From Paenibacillus mendelii (GTDB taxonomy: Bacteria > Bacillota > Bacilli > Paenibacillales > Paenibacillaceae), in NCBI RefSeq assembly GCF_024498075.1, contig NZ_JANHOF010000005.1, positions 186,001 to 250,000 on the forward strand: 64,000 bases of DNA, given 5' to 3'. Both the position numbers and the translations under genes were made by a program. This document shows, piece after piece, positions 27,170 through 35,209 of the stretch (positions within the stretch are counted from its first letter, which is position 1; every line of letters begins with the position of its first letter). The notes beneath the pieces were generated by a model that was not told where the DNA came from, made no database searches, and was given only the letters and a program-made list of their open reading frames with translations.

Positions 27170-27817
27170 ATGAAGATTGGTTTTATCGGTTCGGGGAATG
27201 TTGCGCAAACGTTGGGCCGTTCACTCGTTAAGCTTGGACACGAGGTCAAATTGGGAGCAAGAAGCCCGGAGAAGCTGAATGAATGGCTCGGGCAATTCGG
27301 ACAGAATGAGCATGCAAGCGTAGGTTCGCTGCAAGAGGCTGCATCCTATGGCGAAATTGTTTTCAATGCAACTCCGGGAACGGCCTCACTTGAAGCTTTG
27401 CATGCTGCAGGCCATGAAGCGCTGCAAGGAAAAATATTAATCGATGCTGCGCTTCCTCTTGATTTTTCTAACGGTGAACTAAGCTTGGCCGTCGCAAACA
27501 CCGATTCGCTGGGCGAACAGATTCAACGCGCCTTCCCCGCAATCAAAGTGGTGAAAACCTTGAATACCGTATCTTCTGCTCTGATGGTTGATCCTCATCG
27601 TCTAGCGGACGGGAAGCATGATCTATTCATAAGCGGGAATGATGCAGATGCCAAGAATAAAGTAACCGGATATTTGAAGGAATGGTTTGGATGGGAGAGT
27701 GTGCTCGATTTGGGTGACATCACTTCAGCGCGCGGTACCGAGATGCTGCTGGCTCTGTCGTCCCGAGTATTCGTGAATGTGGGCCACATGAATTTCAACT
27801 TCAAAATTGTTCGCTAG
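27170..27817 (+). CDS. NADP oxidoreductase, F420-dependent-reductase-like (NADPH-binding)
   Basis: The start ATG 27170 begins MKIGFIGSGNVAQTLG; six codons upstream in frame lie in the ribosome binding region (GAGGAGGCGGAAGAGG). The 215-residue protein is mostly one Rossmann domain with GSGN cofactor motif, LGARSPEKL after the second strand (Arg suits NADP) and KTLNTVSSALMVDP. Many bacteria without F420 carry such proteins as NADPH-dependent reductases of unknown substrate. The divergent TetR and operators suggest induction by a toxic or electrophilic compound. Confidence 0.87.
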   Translation: MKIGFIGSGNVAQTLGRSLVKLGHEVKLGARSPEKLNEWLGQFGQNEHASVGSLQEAASYGEIVFNATPGTASLEALHAAGHEALQGKILIDAALPLDFSNGELSLAVANTDSLGEQIQRAFPAIKVVKTLNTVSSALMVDPHRLADGKHDLFISGNDADAKNKVTGYLKEWFGWESVLDLGDITSARGTEMLLALSSRVFVNVGHMNFNFKIVR

Positions 27818-27835
27818 AACGGTTGAATAACAAGA

Positions 27836-27866
27836 GGGCGGCCTGAGGAATCTTCTCAGACCGCCC
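27836..27866. terminator. Terminator after the NADP oxidoreductase gene
   Basis: GGGCGGCCTGAG pairs with CTCAGACCGCCC (one mismatch) around GAATCTT. A minus-strand gene remnant ends 16 bases beyond, so it may once have served both directions. Confidence 0.75.
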
Positions 27867-27881
27867 TTGCTTGTAACGCCT

Positions 27882-28082
27882 TTAGTTCAGCTCAGTCAGG
27901 TTTGTCTCGGTCACTGGAAGAGACGGATCATGTGATACACGGAGGATCGCCTTAATCTCCGCATAGCCTTCCTCCGATTGTCATAACCAAACCGAATCGA
28001 TCTGAGCGCTGCCGATTAAGCCTTCGAAAGGGTGAGGAAGACTCTCGAATTGCCGGGTCAATCTATGTATGTTGCAGATGTT
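27882..28082 (-). pseudogene. C-terminal remnant of an unrecognised gene
   Basis: On the minus strand a frame with one in-frame TGA runs for about 66 codons and ends in TAA at 27882. Before the TGA it reads FESLPHPFEGLIGSAQIDSV, after it EEGYAEIKAILRVSHDPSLP, then VTETNLTELN. The composition and ending look protein-like on both sides of the TGA. There is no start codon, and a stop closes the frame at about 28083. I do not recognise the family. Confidence 0.4.
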
Positions 28083-28154
28083 TTATATATAGAAATAAAC
28101 AAGTAAAGAAAGTGGGTTAGGAGCAGATTTTGTGTAAGAAAAAATAACATGTAA

Positions 28155-28170
28155 CTTAGAGCGCTCTAAG
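28155..28170. promoter_or_regulatory. Perfect 16-bp palindrome, possible operator
   Basis: CTTAGAGCGCTCTAAG is a perfect palindrome with the central CG typical of LacI-family sites, 550 bases before the LacI gene. Apart from this and the site at 28501 I see nothing else clear in 28083-28620. Confidence 0.45.
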
Positions 28171-28500
28171 AGAGGGCTTGGGGAGTGGATATGGCTCTAT
28201 GTGCTGTCGGAGTCATTTTCCCGCTGCGTCCTGTTCCATTGGCCCTTATAGAACGATGTGACCCGAACCGCTTAAATAACGAAAAATCCGTTGTCTGCTT
28301 GCCTGTCTGCCTTTAAAGCCGAATCAATAATTCTTTTTATGTCACCGTGGAGTGGACACTTGGTTCATGTTCGAACGGGAGGAGCAAGCCGGTCTTGGCG
28401 CGAAATGCACACGTTATATTTTCTTCCATAAAACCATGGCTGAAATGAAAATATTAACATGAAAGATCAATTCAAGAACGAACAGCAAAATTTAAGAATT

Positions 28501-28516
28501 TCGGAAACGATTCCGA
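28501..28516. promoter_or_regulatory. LacI-family-type operator (distal)
   Basis: TCGGAAACGATTCCGA has perfect 6-base arms around ACGA and resembles the proximal site GGAATCGATTCC at 28663. The two are about 160 bases apart, so they could support looping. Confidence 0.55.
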
Positions 28517-28623
28517 ACTGACATTGACGATATATTTAATACTTAGGAACACTACAATGTCGAATAATGACGAATATAGATAGAAAGTAACATTTTTCCA
28601 GAGGAATTTCTCATAAAAACTTG

Positions 28624-28674
28624 TTGACACATGATTTATGCACATGGTAAATATATAACTGTGGAATCGATTCC
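28624..28674 (+). promoter_or_regulatory. Promoter and proximal operator of the LacI-led operon
   Basis: TTGACA (28624-28629), an 18-base spacer and TAAATA (28648-28653) form a good vegetative promoter. The palindrome GGAATCGATTCC (28663-28674) lies over the expected transcription start, so the LacI regulator probably represses its own operon. Confidence 0.6.
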
Positions 28675-28722
28675 GATTCGTAAGAGTTCATCAATGCATA
28701 TTCCATAAATATCAAGGTAAGG

Positions 28723-29763
28723 ATGTTCGCCATGGAGAAGGATCGGAAGAAGATCACTATAAAAGATGTCGCCAAGCACGCAGGTGTGGGCGTTGGAACC
28801 GTATCGAGAGTATTGAACGGTTCAGCGGAAGCAAGCCATGCCGTTAAGCTTCAGGTGGAGAAAAGCATAGCTGAGCTCGGTTATAAACGAAGCAGCGTTG
28901 CCAGAAGCCTGCGGACTCAACGAACGAATGCGATTGCTTTTTTCGTAACGGATATTTCCAATGTTGCCTTCTCGACCATAGCCAAGGGCATTCATCAAGT
29001 GCTCGAGGAGCAGGATTATCATCTGATCCTATATAACACGGGCAACGATAAGGTGAAAGAGAAACTAATTGAAGCCTTCGAGGAACGCAAATTCGACGGT
29101 ATGATTCTGTCGCTTCCGCAAGAAATGGACAGCGGATTTGCAGGTCAACTGAAGGAAGAAAGAATCCCTTACTTCCTGCTTGACCGTGAAATTCAAGGCG
29201 TACAGGCCAATGCCGTCCTCTCCGATTACTATAACGGAATTAGACAGGCGACTGAATACTTGATTTCTCTCGGTCATACGAAGATTGGATTCATGACAAG
29301 CGACAGCGATATCCGCCCTGCCCGGGAAAGTATTCGCGGTTATGTAGATGCGCTCAAGCTTAATGATTTGCCGGTTCAGCCGGAATTAATGAAACGCGGC
29401 GATTTCACTGTTGAATATGGCAGCGCCGCATTAAAGGAACTGATTCACGATTCGGGTATTACGGCGGTTATTGCCGGCAGCAACCAGCTGCTCGTCGGCT
29501 GCATCGAGACGGTACGTGAATTGAAGCTGGACATTCCAAGCGAGCTGTCGGTGATCGGATTCGAGGATTCGGATTTCACAAGGCTGCTAAACCCTGCGAT
29601 TACGGTTGTGAAGCGTCCGTTAATCCAGATCGGGAATCAAATCGCGCATTTGATGCTGCAGCGCATCAAACAGGAGGAAAGCGGAAGCTCGAATTTGGAT
29701 GCTGTATCCACGATTATTCCGACCGAGCTCGTTATACGCGATTCCTGTTCACCCATTTCATAA
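28723..29763 (+). CDS. LacI family transcriptional regulator
   Basis: A 346-residue repressor. The helix-turn-helix ITIKDVAKHAGVGVGTVSRV and hinge (KSIAELGYKRSSVARSLRT) occupy about residues 10-65, followed by a periplasmic-binding-protein-like sensor with AIAFFVTDISNVAFSTIAKG and SVIGFEDSDFTRLLNPAITV. ATG 28732, 8 bases after AAGGA, is an equally good start. It opens the long catabolic locus; the operators upstream suggest autoregulation with a sugar or sugar acid as inducer. The tautomerase gene follows 22 bases later. Confidence 0.95.
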   Translation: MFAMEKDRKKITIKDVAKHAGVGVGTVSRVLNGSAEASHAVKLQVEKSIAELGYKRSSVARSLRTQRTNAIAFFVTDISNVAFSTIAKGIHQVLEEQDYHLILYNTGNDKVKEKLIEAFEERKFDGMILSLPQEMDSGFAGQLKEERIPYFLLDREIQGVQANAVLSDYYNGIRQATEYLISLGHTKIGFMTSDSDIRPARESIRGYVDALKLNDLPVQPELMKRGDFTVEYGSAALKELIHDSGITAVIAGSNQLLVGCIETVRELKLDIPSELSVIGFEDSDFTRLLNPAITVVKRPLIQIGNQIAHLMLQRIKQEESGSSNLDAVSTIIPTELVIRDSCSPIS

Positions 29764-29785
29764 CTTTGCACAAGGAGGGCCCAAT

Positions 29786-29983
29786 ATGCCAGCTATAGCC
29801 GTCACCATGAAGACGAGAAGCATTGAATCCAGAAAGAAGATCGCCCAAGGCATTACAGAGGTGATCGTACGCGAAACAGGTGTTGATCCCGAATGGATTA
29901 CGATTCATTTCTACGAGACGGATGAAGAGCGGGTAGCTCGCGGAGGCGTCATGCTGTCCGACCGTACAGACAAAACAAACTAG
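29786..29983 (+). CDS. 4-oxalocrotonate tautomerase family protein
   Basis: The start is ATG 29786, after CAAGGAGGG. The 65-residue product begins MPAIAVTMKTRSIESRKKIA, so after Met removal it carries the catalytic N-terminal Pro1 of the tautomerase superfamily. GVDPEWITIHFYET matches the core beta strand. Subunits of about 62 residues form hexamers that move double bonds between keto and enol forms. In this operon it could act on the diketo or enol intermediates of a deoxy-sugar acid pathway, but no such step is established. Confidence 0.88.
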   Translation: MPAIAVTMKTRSIESRKKIAQGITEVIVRETGVDPEWITIHFYETDEERVARGGVMLSDRTDKTN

Positions 29984-30010
29984 CGGCTCACACAACAAGG
30001 AGGATTCGAC

Positions 30011-30769
30011 ATGCGATTGAAAGGAAAACGCGCCCTAGTTACCGGAGGGTCCAGAGGAATTGGCAGAGCCATTGTGGAAGCGCTTGCGGCTGAGGGAGCC
30101 GATGTCGCCATTAATTATTACAAGGAAAAAGAAAGCGCTTTAGAGGTCGTGCGGGCGGTTGAGGCATTCGGCGGTAAGGGAGTTGCCGTACAAGGCGACG
30201 TCGGAAGCTATGACAGCATTGACCAGCTTGTGAAGGGAACGGTCGACGCGCTGGGCGGTATCGACATTCTGGTCAACAATGCCGGGATCTGTTGGTTTAT
30301 GCCGTTTCTGGAGCTTACCAAGGAAGCCTGGGAACGGACCATCGGCGTCGATCTTACGGGAACGTTCTACTGCAGCCAGCAGGTTGCGAAGCAGATGGTG
30401 TCCCAGGGCAATGGCGGCCGGATCATTAACGTAACCTCAATCGGCTCCTTCCAATCGAATGCGACACAGACGCATTATTGCGCCGCTAAGGGCGGACAAG
30501 ACCTCCTCGCCAAGGGAATGGCAATCGAGCTCGCCGAATACGGAATCACCGTAAACAATATCGCGCCGGGCACGATCCTGACGGATATTAATACCGATTT
30601 CTTTAACGAGCCGGGCAACTTGGACCGCTACCATGAGAAGATTCCGATGAAGCGCCTTGGCAAACCGCAGGACTGCGGAGGAGCAGCCGTGTTCTTCGCT
30701 TCCGATGAAGCGAGCTATGTTACGGGCGCCACGATTCTGGTCGACGGCGGTCATCTGGCACAGCTCTAA
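30011..30769 (+). CDS. SDR family oxidoreductase
   Basis: A 252-residue classical SDR: TGGSRGIG (11-18), NNAG (89-92), Ser143 and Tyr156/Lys160 in HYCAAK. NYYK after the second strand leaves cofactor preference open. It follows the tautomerase by 27 bases in the LacI-led operon and is one of three SDRs in the locus. Its likely reaction is oxidation of a sugar or 3-deoxy sugar acid; the SDR at 40699 is the better match to rhamnose 1-dehydrogenase, so this one may act elsewhere or on another substrate. Confidence 0.92.
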   Translation: MRLKGKRALVTGGSRGIGRAIVEALAAEGADVAINYYKEKESALEVVRAVEAFGGKGVAVQGDVGSYDSIDQLVKGTVDALGGIDILVNNAGICWFMPFLELTKEAWERTIGVDLTGTFYCSQQVAKQMVSQGNGGRIINVTSIGSFQSNATQTHYCAAKGGQDLLAKGMAIELAEYGITVNNIAPGTILTDINTDFFNEPGNLDRYHEKIPMKRLGKPQDCGGAAVFFASDEASYVTGATILVDGGHLAQL

Positions 30770-30949
30770 CCGCTGCGGTGATTTTCTTTCACTCCTGTGG
30801 AAGCGGCATCATGTCAAAAAGATGCAAATGCGTTGAATTTAAGTTTGCTGCTTTCCATTCTTTATAGGAGGTGGTGTAAGCAACATTACAGCTGTTTGTT
30901 CATGACAAGGGGTAGTCTGGTCGACGTTACGAAGCATGCTCAATTACAA

Positions 30950-31179
30950 GTTTCTGGAAGTTCGTTTAACGATGCTGCCGGAGGATCGGTCTGGAGTTGA
31001 AACAGCGAAGCTTATGCTTCCGAAGTAAGCTTTTCTGGCGAAAAGCTTTTAGTTCGCCTTTGCAGCCGGAATTAAACTGATTCACGAGTTTATACATTCC
31101 AGAAATTCCGGCTGCAACAGCGAGTGGAAACCCAGACCGGCCGCAGGCAAAATGCTGTTCACCGAACTTCTAGAGAAAC
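30950..31179 (+). other. Structured intergenic element A (large imperfect palindrome)
   Basis: The outer arms 30950-30994 and 31132-31179 are imperfect inverted repeats. Inside is a 54-bp core (31009-31062) identical to that of element B at 36851, containing the hairpin AAGCTTTT/AAAAGCTT. It is followed by a perfect 12-bp stem 31062-31073/31104-31115 (GCAGCCGGAATT) with a smaller AAACT/AGTTT hairpin in its loop. AACAGCGA follows the stem, as in element B. The element lies in the 453-base gap before the binding-protein gene and ends 44 bases before its start. The earlier part of the gap holds an AGGAGGTGGTG site with no frame behind it. Confidence 0.75.
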
Positions 31180-31222
31180 ACCGATGCATCCACTTTTGCA
31201 ACAGTAGAGGAGATGGGCTTAC

Positions 31223-32215
31223 ATGAAGAAAAAATGGGCGGGGCTCGCAGTCACACTAATGTTAATTCTATCGGTAGTATTATCCGCTTGCGGTACAAAG
31301 GATACACCGGATAGCGGAAACGGCGATTCGGCCGGCGGAGAGAAGAAATACAAAATCGGCTTTGCTAACCTGACCGAGAACGCTCCGTTCTTCGTAGACG
31401 TGCGCAAAGGGATCGAGAAGGTCGCGAAAGAGAAGGGCATCGAGCTGGTCATCGCAGATAACAAAACAGATGGTGCAACAGCGCTTGCCAATGCAGAGAA
31501 CTTCATCACGCAAAAGGTTGACTTTGTCATTGAATTCCAATCCGACGAAAAGTTCGGCGAAGTGATCATGGACAAATTCAATGAAAATAACATCAAGGTC
31601 ATCGCAATCGATATTCCGATGCCGGGAGCCGTATTCTTCGGCGCGAACAACAGCAAAGCCGGTTTCCTGGCCGGTGAATACCTGGGCAACCAAGCCAAAG
31701 CGCAGTGGGAAGGCAAAATCGATAAAGTCATCATGCTTGAGCTTCCGCAATCCGGCGATGTGCCTGCTAAGCGGATGCAAGGTCAATTGGACGGTTTGAA
31801 ATCCGTCATTACGGACATCAAGGACAGCGACATCATTCGTCTGGACAGCAAAAACACGCTGGAAGAAGCAAAACGTTTGATGACTGACGTATTGACAACG
31901 ATTCCGGACGCGAAGCATATTGCCATCCTGTCGATTAATGATGATACGGCGCTAGGCGCCAAGGCGGCGCTGGAAGCAGCAAACCGTATGGATCATGCGA
32001 TGATCGTAGGCCAAGGAGCCGATCAACGCGGCCGCGAAGAGCTAGCGAACGAAAAAACGCCATTCCTCGGATCGACGGGTTATTTCCCTGAGAAATACGG
32101 CGAGTACATCATTCCTGCTGCACTCGACATTCTGGCGGGCAAAGATGTTGGCTCGGAAATCTTGATGGAGCATGAATTCGTAAGCAAAGAGAACTTGAAG
32201 AAGCTGTATCCGTAA
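31223..32215 (+). CDS. Sugar ABC transporter substrate-binding lipoprotein (ribose type)
   Basis: A 330-residue lipoprotein with signal MKKKWAGLAVTLMLILSVVL and lipobox LSAC. The mature part is a two-lobe type I periplasmic-binding fold (KIGFANLTENAPFFVDVRKG, VIAIDIPMPGAVFFGANNSK, HIAILSINDDTALGAKAA, IVGQGADQRGREEL). It binds sugar at the outer membrane face and delivers it to the RbsA/RbsC-like ATPase and permease encoded next. A GGAGATGG site precedes it, downstream of element A. An intercistronic hairpin follows, as is usual when the binding protein is made in excess. Context suggests a deoxyhexose such as L-rhamnose as ligand. Confidence 0.94.
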   Translation: MKKKWAGLAVTLMLILSVVLSACGTKDTPDSGNGDSAGGEKKYKIGFANLTENAPFFVDVRKGIEKVAKEKGIELVIADNKTDGATALANAENFITQKVDFVIEFQSDEKFGEVIMDKFNENNIKVIAIDIPMPGAVFFGANNSKAGFLAGEYLGNQAKAQWEGKIDKVIMLELPQSGDVPAKRMQGQLDGLKSVITDIKDSDIIRLDSKNTLEEAKRLMTDVLTTIPDAKHIAILSINDDTALGAKAALEAANRMDHAMIVGQGADQRGREELANEKTPFLGSTGYFPEKYGEYIIPAALDILAGKDVGSEILMEHEFVSKENLKKLYP

Positions 32216-32236
32216 ATCATTCATCATCGGTTATTT

Positions 32237-32257
32237 GGAGGGCCGTCACGGCCCTCC
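32237..32257 (+). terminator. Intercistronic hairpin (partial terminator or mRNA stabiliser)
   Basis: GGAGGGCCG / CGGCCCTCC, a perfect 9-bp stem with TCA loop and no T tract, lies between the binding-protein and ATPase genes. It would favour higher expression of the binding protein. Confidence 0.6.
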
Positions 32258-32312
32258 ACCTCATTCCGGTATGGATACGACATGATTAGCGTACAGAGAA
32301 GGAGGGTGCGGA

Positions 32313-33812
32313 ATGTTAGAGGGAAATCGCTTGAAGATGAGCCACATTGCAAAAGCGTTCTCCGGCGTGCAGGTACTGAAGGATGTTACGCTCCATTTGG
32401 ATGCAGGCCGTGTGCTCGCTTTACTTGGAGAGAATGGTGCCGGCAAGTCGACCATGATCAAGATCCTGAACGGCGACTACAGCAAGGATGCGGGGGAAAT
32501 CTTCCTCGATGGCGTGCAGGTTAGCTTACAAACGCCATCCGATGCGGCTAAGCTTGGCATTCGAGTCATTTACCAGGAGCTGAATTATGTCCCGCATACA
32601 TCGGTGATGGAGAACATCTATGTCGGACATTTGCCTCGCAAGAACAGATGGTTCGTGGATTGGAAGAAGCTTCGCCAAGATACGCAGCGGCTGCTGGATC
32701 TGCTGGGCTGCCGGTTTGCGCCGGATGAATTGATCGGCAACCTCAGCATTGCGGATAAGCAGCTTGTCGAAATCGCCAAAGCGTTGTCCAAGGAAGCCAA
32801 GGTGCTCGTGATGGACGAGCCGACGGCTGCGCTAACGGCCAAAGAAGTAGATAATCTGTTCCGAGTGATCAGGGGGCTGAAATCTCAGGGCGTCTCCATT
32901 ATATATATCTCCCACCACTTGGACGAGGTGACTGAAATTTGCGATGATCTCATGGTCATGCGCGACGGGGAGAAAGCAGGAGAAGGCCAGGTTCAAGATT
33001 ATACGACGGAACAAATCGTAGGGATGATGGTCGGTAAGGCGGTCAAGCAGAATTTTGTTAAAGGGACAACCGGCGGAATGCGCGTACCGGTCCTGGAAGC
33101 GAAGCAGATCACTCGCGCGGGCATGCTCAATAACGTATCGTTTACAAGCTACAAAGGTGAGATTGTTGGAGTTTACGGATTACTTGGTTCCGGTAAAGAG
33201 GAGCTCGGCAAGGCGCTCTTCGGAGAGCAAGCGATTGATTCAGGTGAAATCAAGCTAAACGGACAAGCGTTGAAGCTTAAATCGACGATGGATGCAAAGA
33301 AAGCGAAAATTGCCTATGTGCCGCCGGACCGGAAAGTAGCCGGCTTGGTGCTGGACATGTCGGTGAAGGACAATTTGACGTTGTCATGCATGAACCGGGT
33401 ATCCCGCTGGGGCTTTTTTCAAAAAGAGCGTGAAATCGATACGGTCAATCAATGGGTGGACCGTTTGAAAATTAAACTGTCGGGCGGGATCGACCGGCAA
33501 ATCCGCTTCTTAAGCGGAGGCAATCAGCAGAAAGTCATCCTGTCGCGTTGGCTCATGGAGAGAATGGATGTTCTGATCCTCTGTGATCCTACGATGGGCG
33601 TGGACGTTGGGGCGAGAGCGGATATCTATGAAGTGCTGCAAAGCTTCCGTGACGAAGGCCTTTCCGTGATCGTCATCAGCTCCGATCTGTATGAGCTGCA
33701 GACCATCTGCGATCGGGTTCTGCTGATGAAGGAAGGTCAGCTTACGCACGAGTTTGAAGATGGCCGCTTTACGGAAGAAACATTACTGGCGGCTGCTATG
33801 GGGGGACACTAA
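32313..33812 (+). CDS. Sugar ABC transporter ATP-binding protein (RbsA type, two NBDs)
   Basis: A 499-residue duplicated ATPase. The first half has Walker A GENGAGKST (39-47), signature LSIADKQ and Walker B VLVMDEPTAAL. The second half has a degenerate Walker A (GLLGSGKEEL), an intact LSGGNQQK signature, and LILCDPTMGVDVG where LILDEPT is usual: the Walker B Asp and catalytic Glu become Cys and Asp. RbsA-type proteins normally have one weak site, so transport can rest on the first. It powers import with the permease that starts 2 bases after its stop. Confidence 0.95.
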   Translation: MLEGNRLKMSHIAKAFSGVQVLKDVTLHLDAGRVLALLGENGAGKSTMIKILNGDYSKDAGEIFLDGVQVSLQTPSDAAKLGIRVIYQELNYVPHTSVMENIYVGHLPRKNRWFVDWKKLRQDTQRLLDLLGCRFAPDELIGNLSIADKQLVEIAKALSKEAKVLVMDEPTAALTAKEVDNLFRVIRGLKSQGVSIIYISHHLDEVTEICDDLMVMRDGEKAGEGQVQDYTTEQIVGMMVGKAVKQNFVKGTTGGMRVPVLEAKQITRAGMLNNVSFTSYKGEIVGVYGLLGSGKEELGKALFGEQAIDSGEIKLNGQALKLKSTMDAKKAKIAYVPPDRKVAGLVLDMSVKDNLTLSCMNRVSRWGFFQKEREIDTVNQWVDRLKIKLSGGIDRQIRFLSGGNQQKVILSRWLMERMDVLILCDPTMGVDVGARADIYEVLQSFRDEGLSVIVISSDLYELQTICDRVLLMKEGQLTHEFEDGRFTEETLLAAAMGGH

Positions 33813-33814
33813 CA

Positions 33815-34789
33815 ATGCTCGGTACAACGACGAAAGTGAAGCAGGGCGAGAAATCAATGAAATTCAATATGAAACAGGGCATGGGGCTGCTCGTTCTTTA
33901 TTTGGCGCTGGTCGTCTTCTTCTCCTTCATGTCCCCCTATTTCTTAAGCGTTCAGAACTTTCTGAACATCGGTCTGGCGACGGCCATTATGGGCATCATT
34001 GCGGTCGTGATGACGAAAGTCATCGTATCGGGCGGCATTGACTTATCAGTCGGCTCGGTAGTCGCTTTAACAGGTGTCGTTACGGTACAGGTGTACAGCT
34101 GGACGAACTCCGTTACGGTGGCCGTCATTTGCGGCATGCTGCTCGGTATCGTAATGGGTCTGCTGAACGGCTTCTTAATTACCTATCTGAAAATCAATCC
34201 GCTGATTACGACGCTGGGAACGATGTCGATTGCGCGGGGATTGTCATTCGTATTGAGCGGCGGCCTAACGAGCAGCATGTCGAGCGACAGCTTCAAATTT
34301 CTAGGACGCGGCTACCTGCTAGGCATTCCATTCCCGCTCATCCTGATGATCATCTGCTTCATCATTGCTCATATCGTGATGACTCGCACGGTGTTCGGAC
34401 GTACGATCTATGCGATCGGCGGGAACGAGGTGGCCAGCCGTCTTGCTGCCATCCCGGTACGCCGCAACCAAATGATTATCTATGTACTATGTGGAGCGGC
34501 ATCCGCTCTGGGCGGTCTCATTCTCACTTCGCAGCTGGCTGCTGGTGCGCCGCAAGCGGCAACAGGCATTGAGCTGAGCGTTATTGCTGCTGTTATCTTG
34601 GGCGGCACATCATTGACAGGCGGTAAAGGAACGATTATCGGTACCTTGCTGGGCGTCATTATCATGGGGACGGTCAATAACGGACTTGTTCTGCTTAATG
34701 TATCTTCGTACTGGCAGGAAGTAGCGCGTGGCGGCGTTCTGTTGGCTGCTGTAGCGATCGATCAGCTGCAAGGGCTGCGCAAGAAGTAA
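33815..34789 (+). CDS. Sugar ABC transporter permease (RbsC type)
   Basis: A 324-residue membrane protein with about ten hydrophobic spans. Family landmarks include VIVSGGIDLSVGSVVALTG, NPLITTLGTMSIARGL, FGRTIYAIGGNEVASRLAAI and the C-terminal AAVILGGTSLTGGKGTIIGT. ATG 33815 follows a GGGGGGAC site; ATG 33857 is a less likely alternative. It forms the pore of the ribose-type importer with the preceding ATPase and binding protein. The rhamnose mutarotase gene follows 27 bases later. Confidence 0.95.
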   Translation: MLGTTTKVKQGEKSMKFNMKQGMGLLVLYLALVVFFSFMSPYFLSVQNFLNIGLATAIMGIIAVVMTKVIVSGGIDLSVGSVVALTGVVTVQVYSWTNSVTVAVICGMLLGIVMGLLNGFLITYLKINPLITTLGTMSIARGLSFVLSGGLTSSMSSDSFKFLGRGYLLGIPFPLILMIICFIIAHIVMTRTVFGRTIYAIGGNEVASRLAAIPVRRNQMIIYVLCGAASALGGLILTSQLAAGAPQAATGIELSVIAAVILGGTSLTGGKGTIIGTLLGVIIMGTVNNGLVLLNVSSYWQEVARGGVLLAAVAIDQLQGLRKK

Positions 34790-34816
34790 GAACTATAATC
34801 GAATGGAGTGATCGAG

Positions 34817-35128
34817 GTGGCGAGACACTTTTTTAAGATGGCATGCAAGCCGGGCTGCGAGCAGGAATATGTGAAGCGGCATGAAGCGGTATTCCCGGAT
34901 CTGCTGGCTTCGCTGAAACGCGTCGGCGTATCGCATTACAGCATCTTCATGAAAGGTACGGAGCTGTACGCGTACATGGTTGTCGACGATTACGACAAAG
35001 CAATGGCGGAGCTGGGCAATGATCCTGCGAACCAACGCTGGCAGGTTTCGATGTATGACCTGATGGAAACGGATGAGAACGGCGTTATTGTAGAAGTGAT
35101 TGATAACGAGGTCTTCTACCTCGCTTAG
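34817..35128 (+). CDS. rhaM: L-rhamnose mutarotase family protein
   Basis: GTG 34817 is preferred over GTG 34808 because GGAG lies exactly 8 bases before it. The product is 103 residues, matching RhaM length (about 104). Motifs KPGCEQEYVKRHEAVFPDLL and VSHYSIFMKGTELYAYMVVD match the family, with the active-site His of KRHE and the Tyr residues present. RhaM interconverts L-rhamnose anomers so that one form feeds the next enzyme. Its position after the importer is the main pointer that the imported sugar is L-rhamnose or a close 6-deoxyhexose. Confidence 0.88.
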   Translation: MARHFFKMACKPGCEQEYVKRHEAVFPDLLASLKRVGVSHYSIFMKGTELYAYMVVDDYDKAMAELGNDPANQRWQVSMYDLMETDENGVIVEVIDNEVFYLA

Positions 35129-35209
35129 CAGAGAGGAAGCCCGGAGTCTGAGACTGACCCAACAAGTTATTCACCTCTTCAAAACTCAGCCGACAAGGAG
35201 GAAATACAA

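Noticed and set aside
30866-30890. AGGAGGTGGTG as a gene start
   Set aside because: The GTG is followed directly by TAA and other frames stop quickly; at most it is a relic.
30950-31179. Element A as a simple transposon or MITE copy
   Set aside because: No flanking target-site duplication is evident, and the stem and outer arms differ from copy B in sequence while keeping pairing, which a recent transposed copy would not show.
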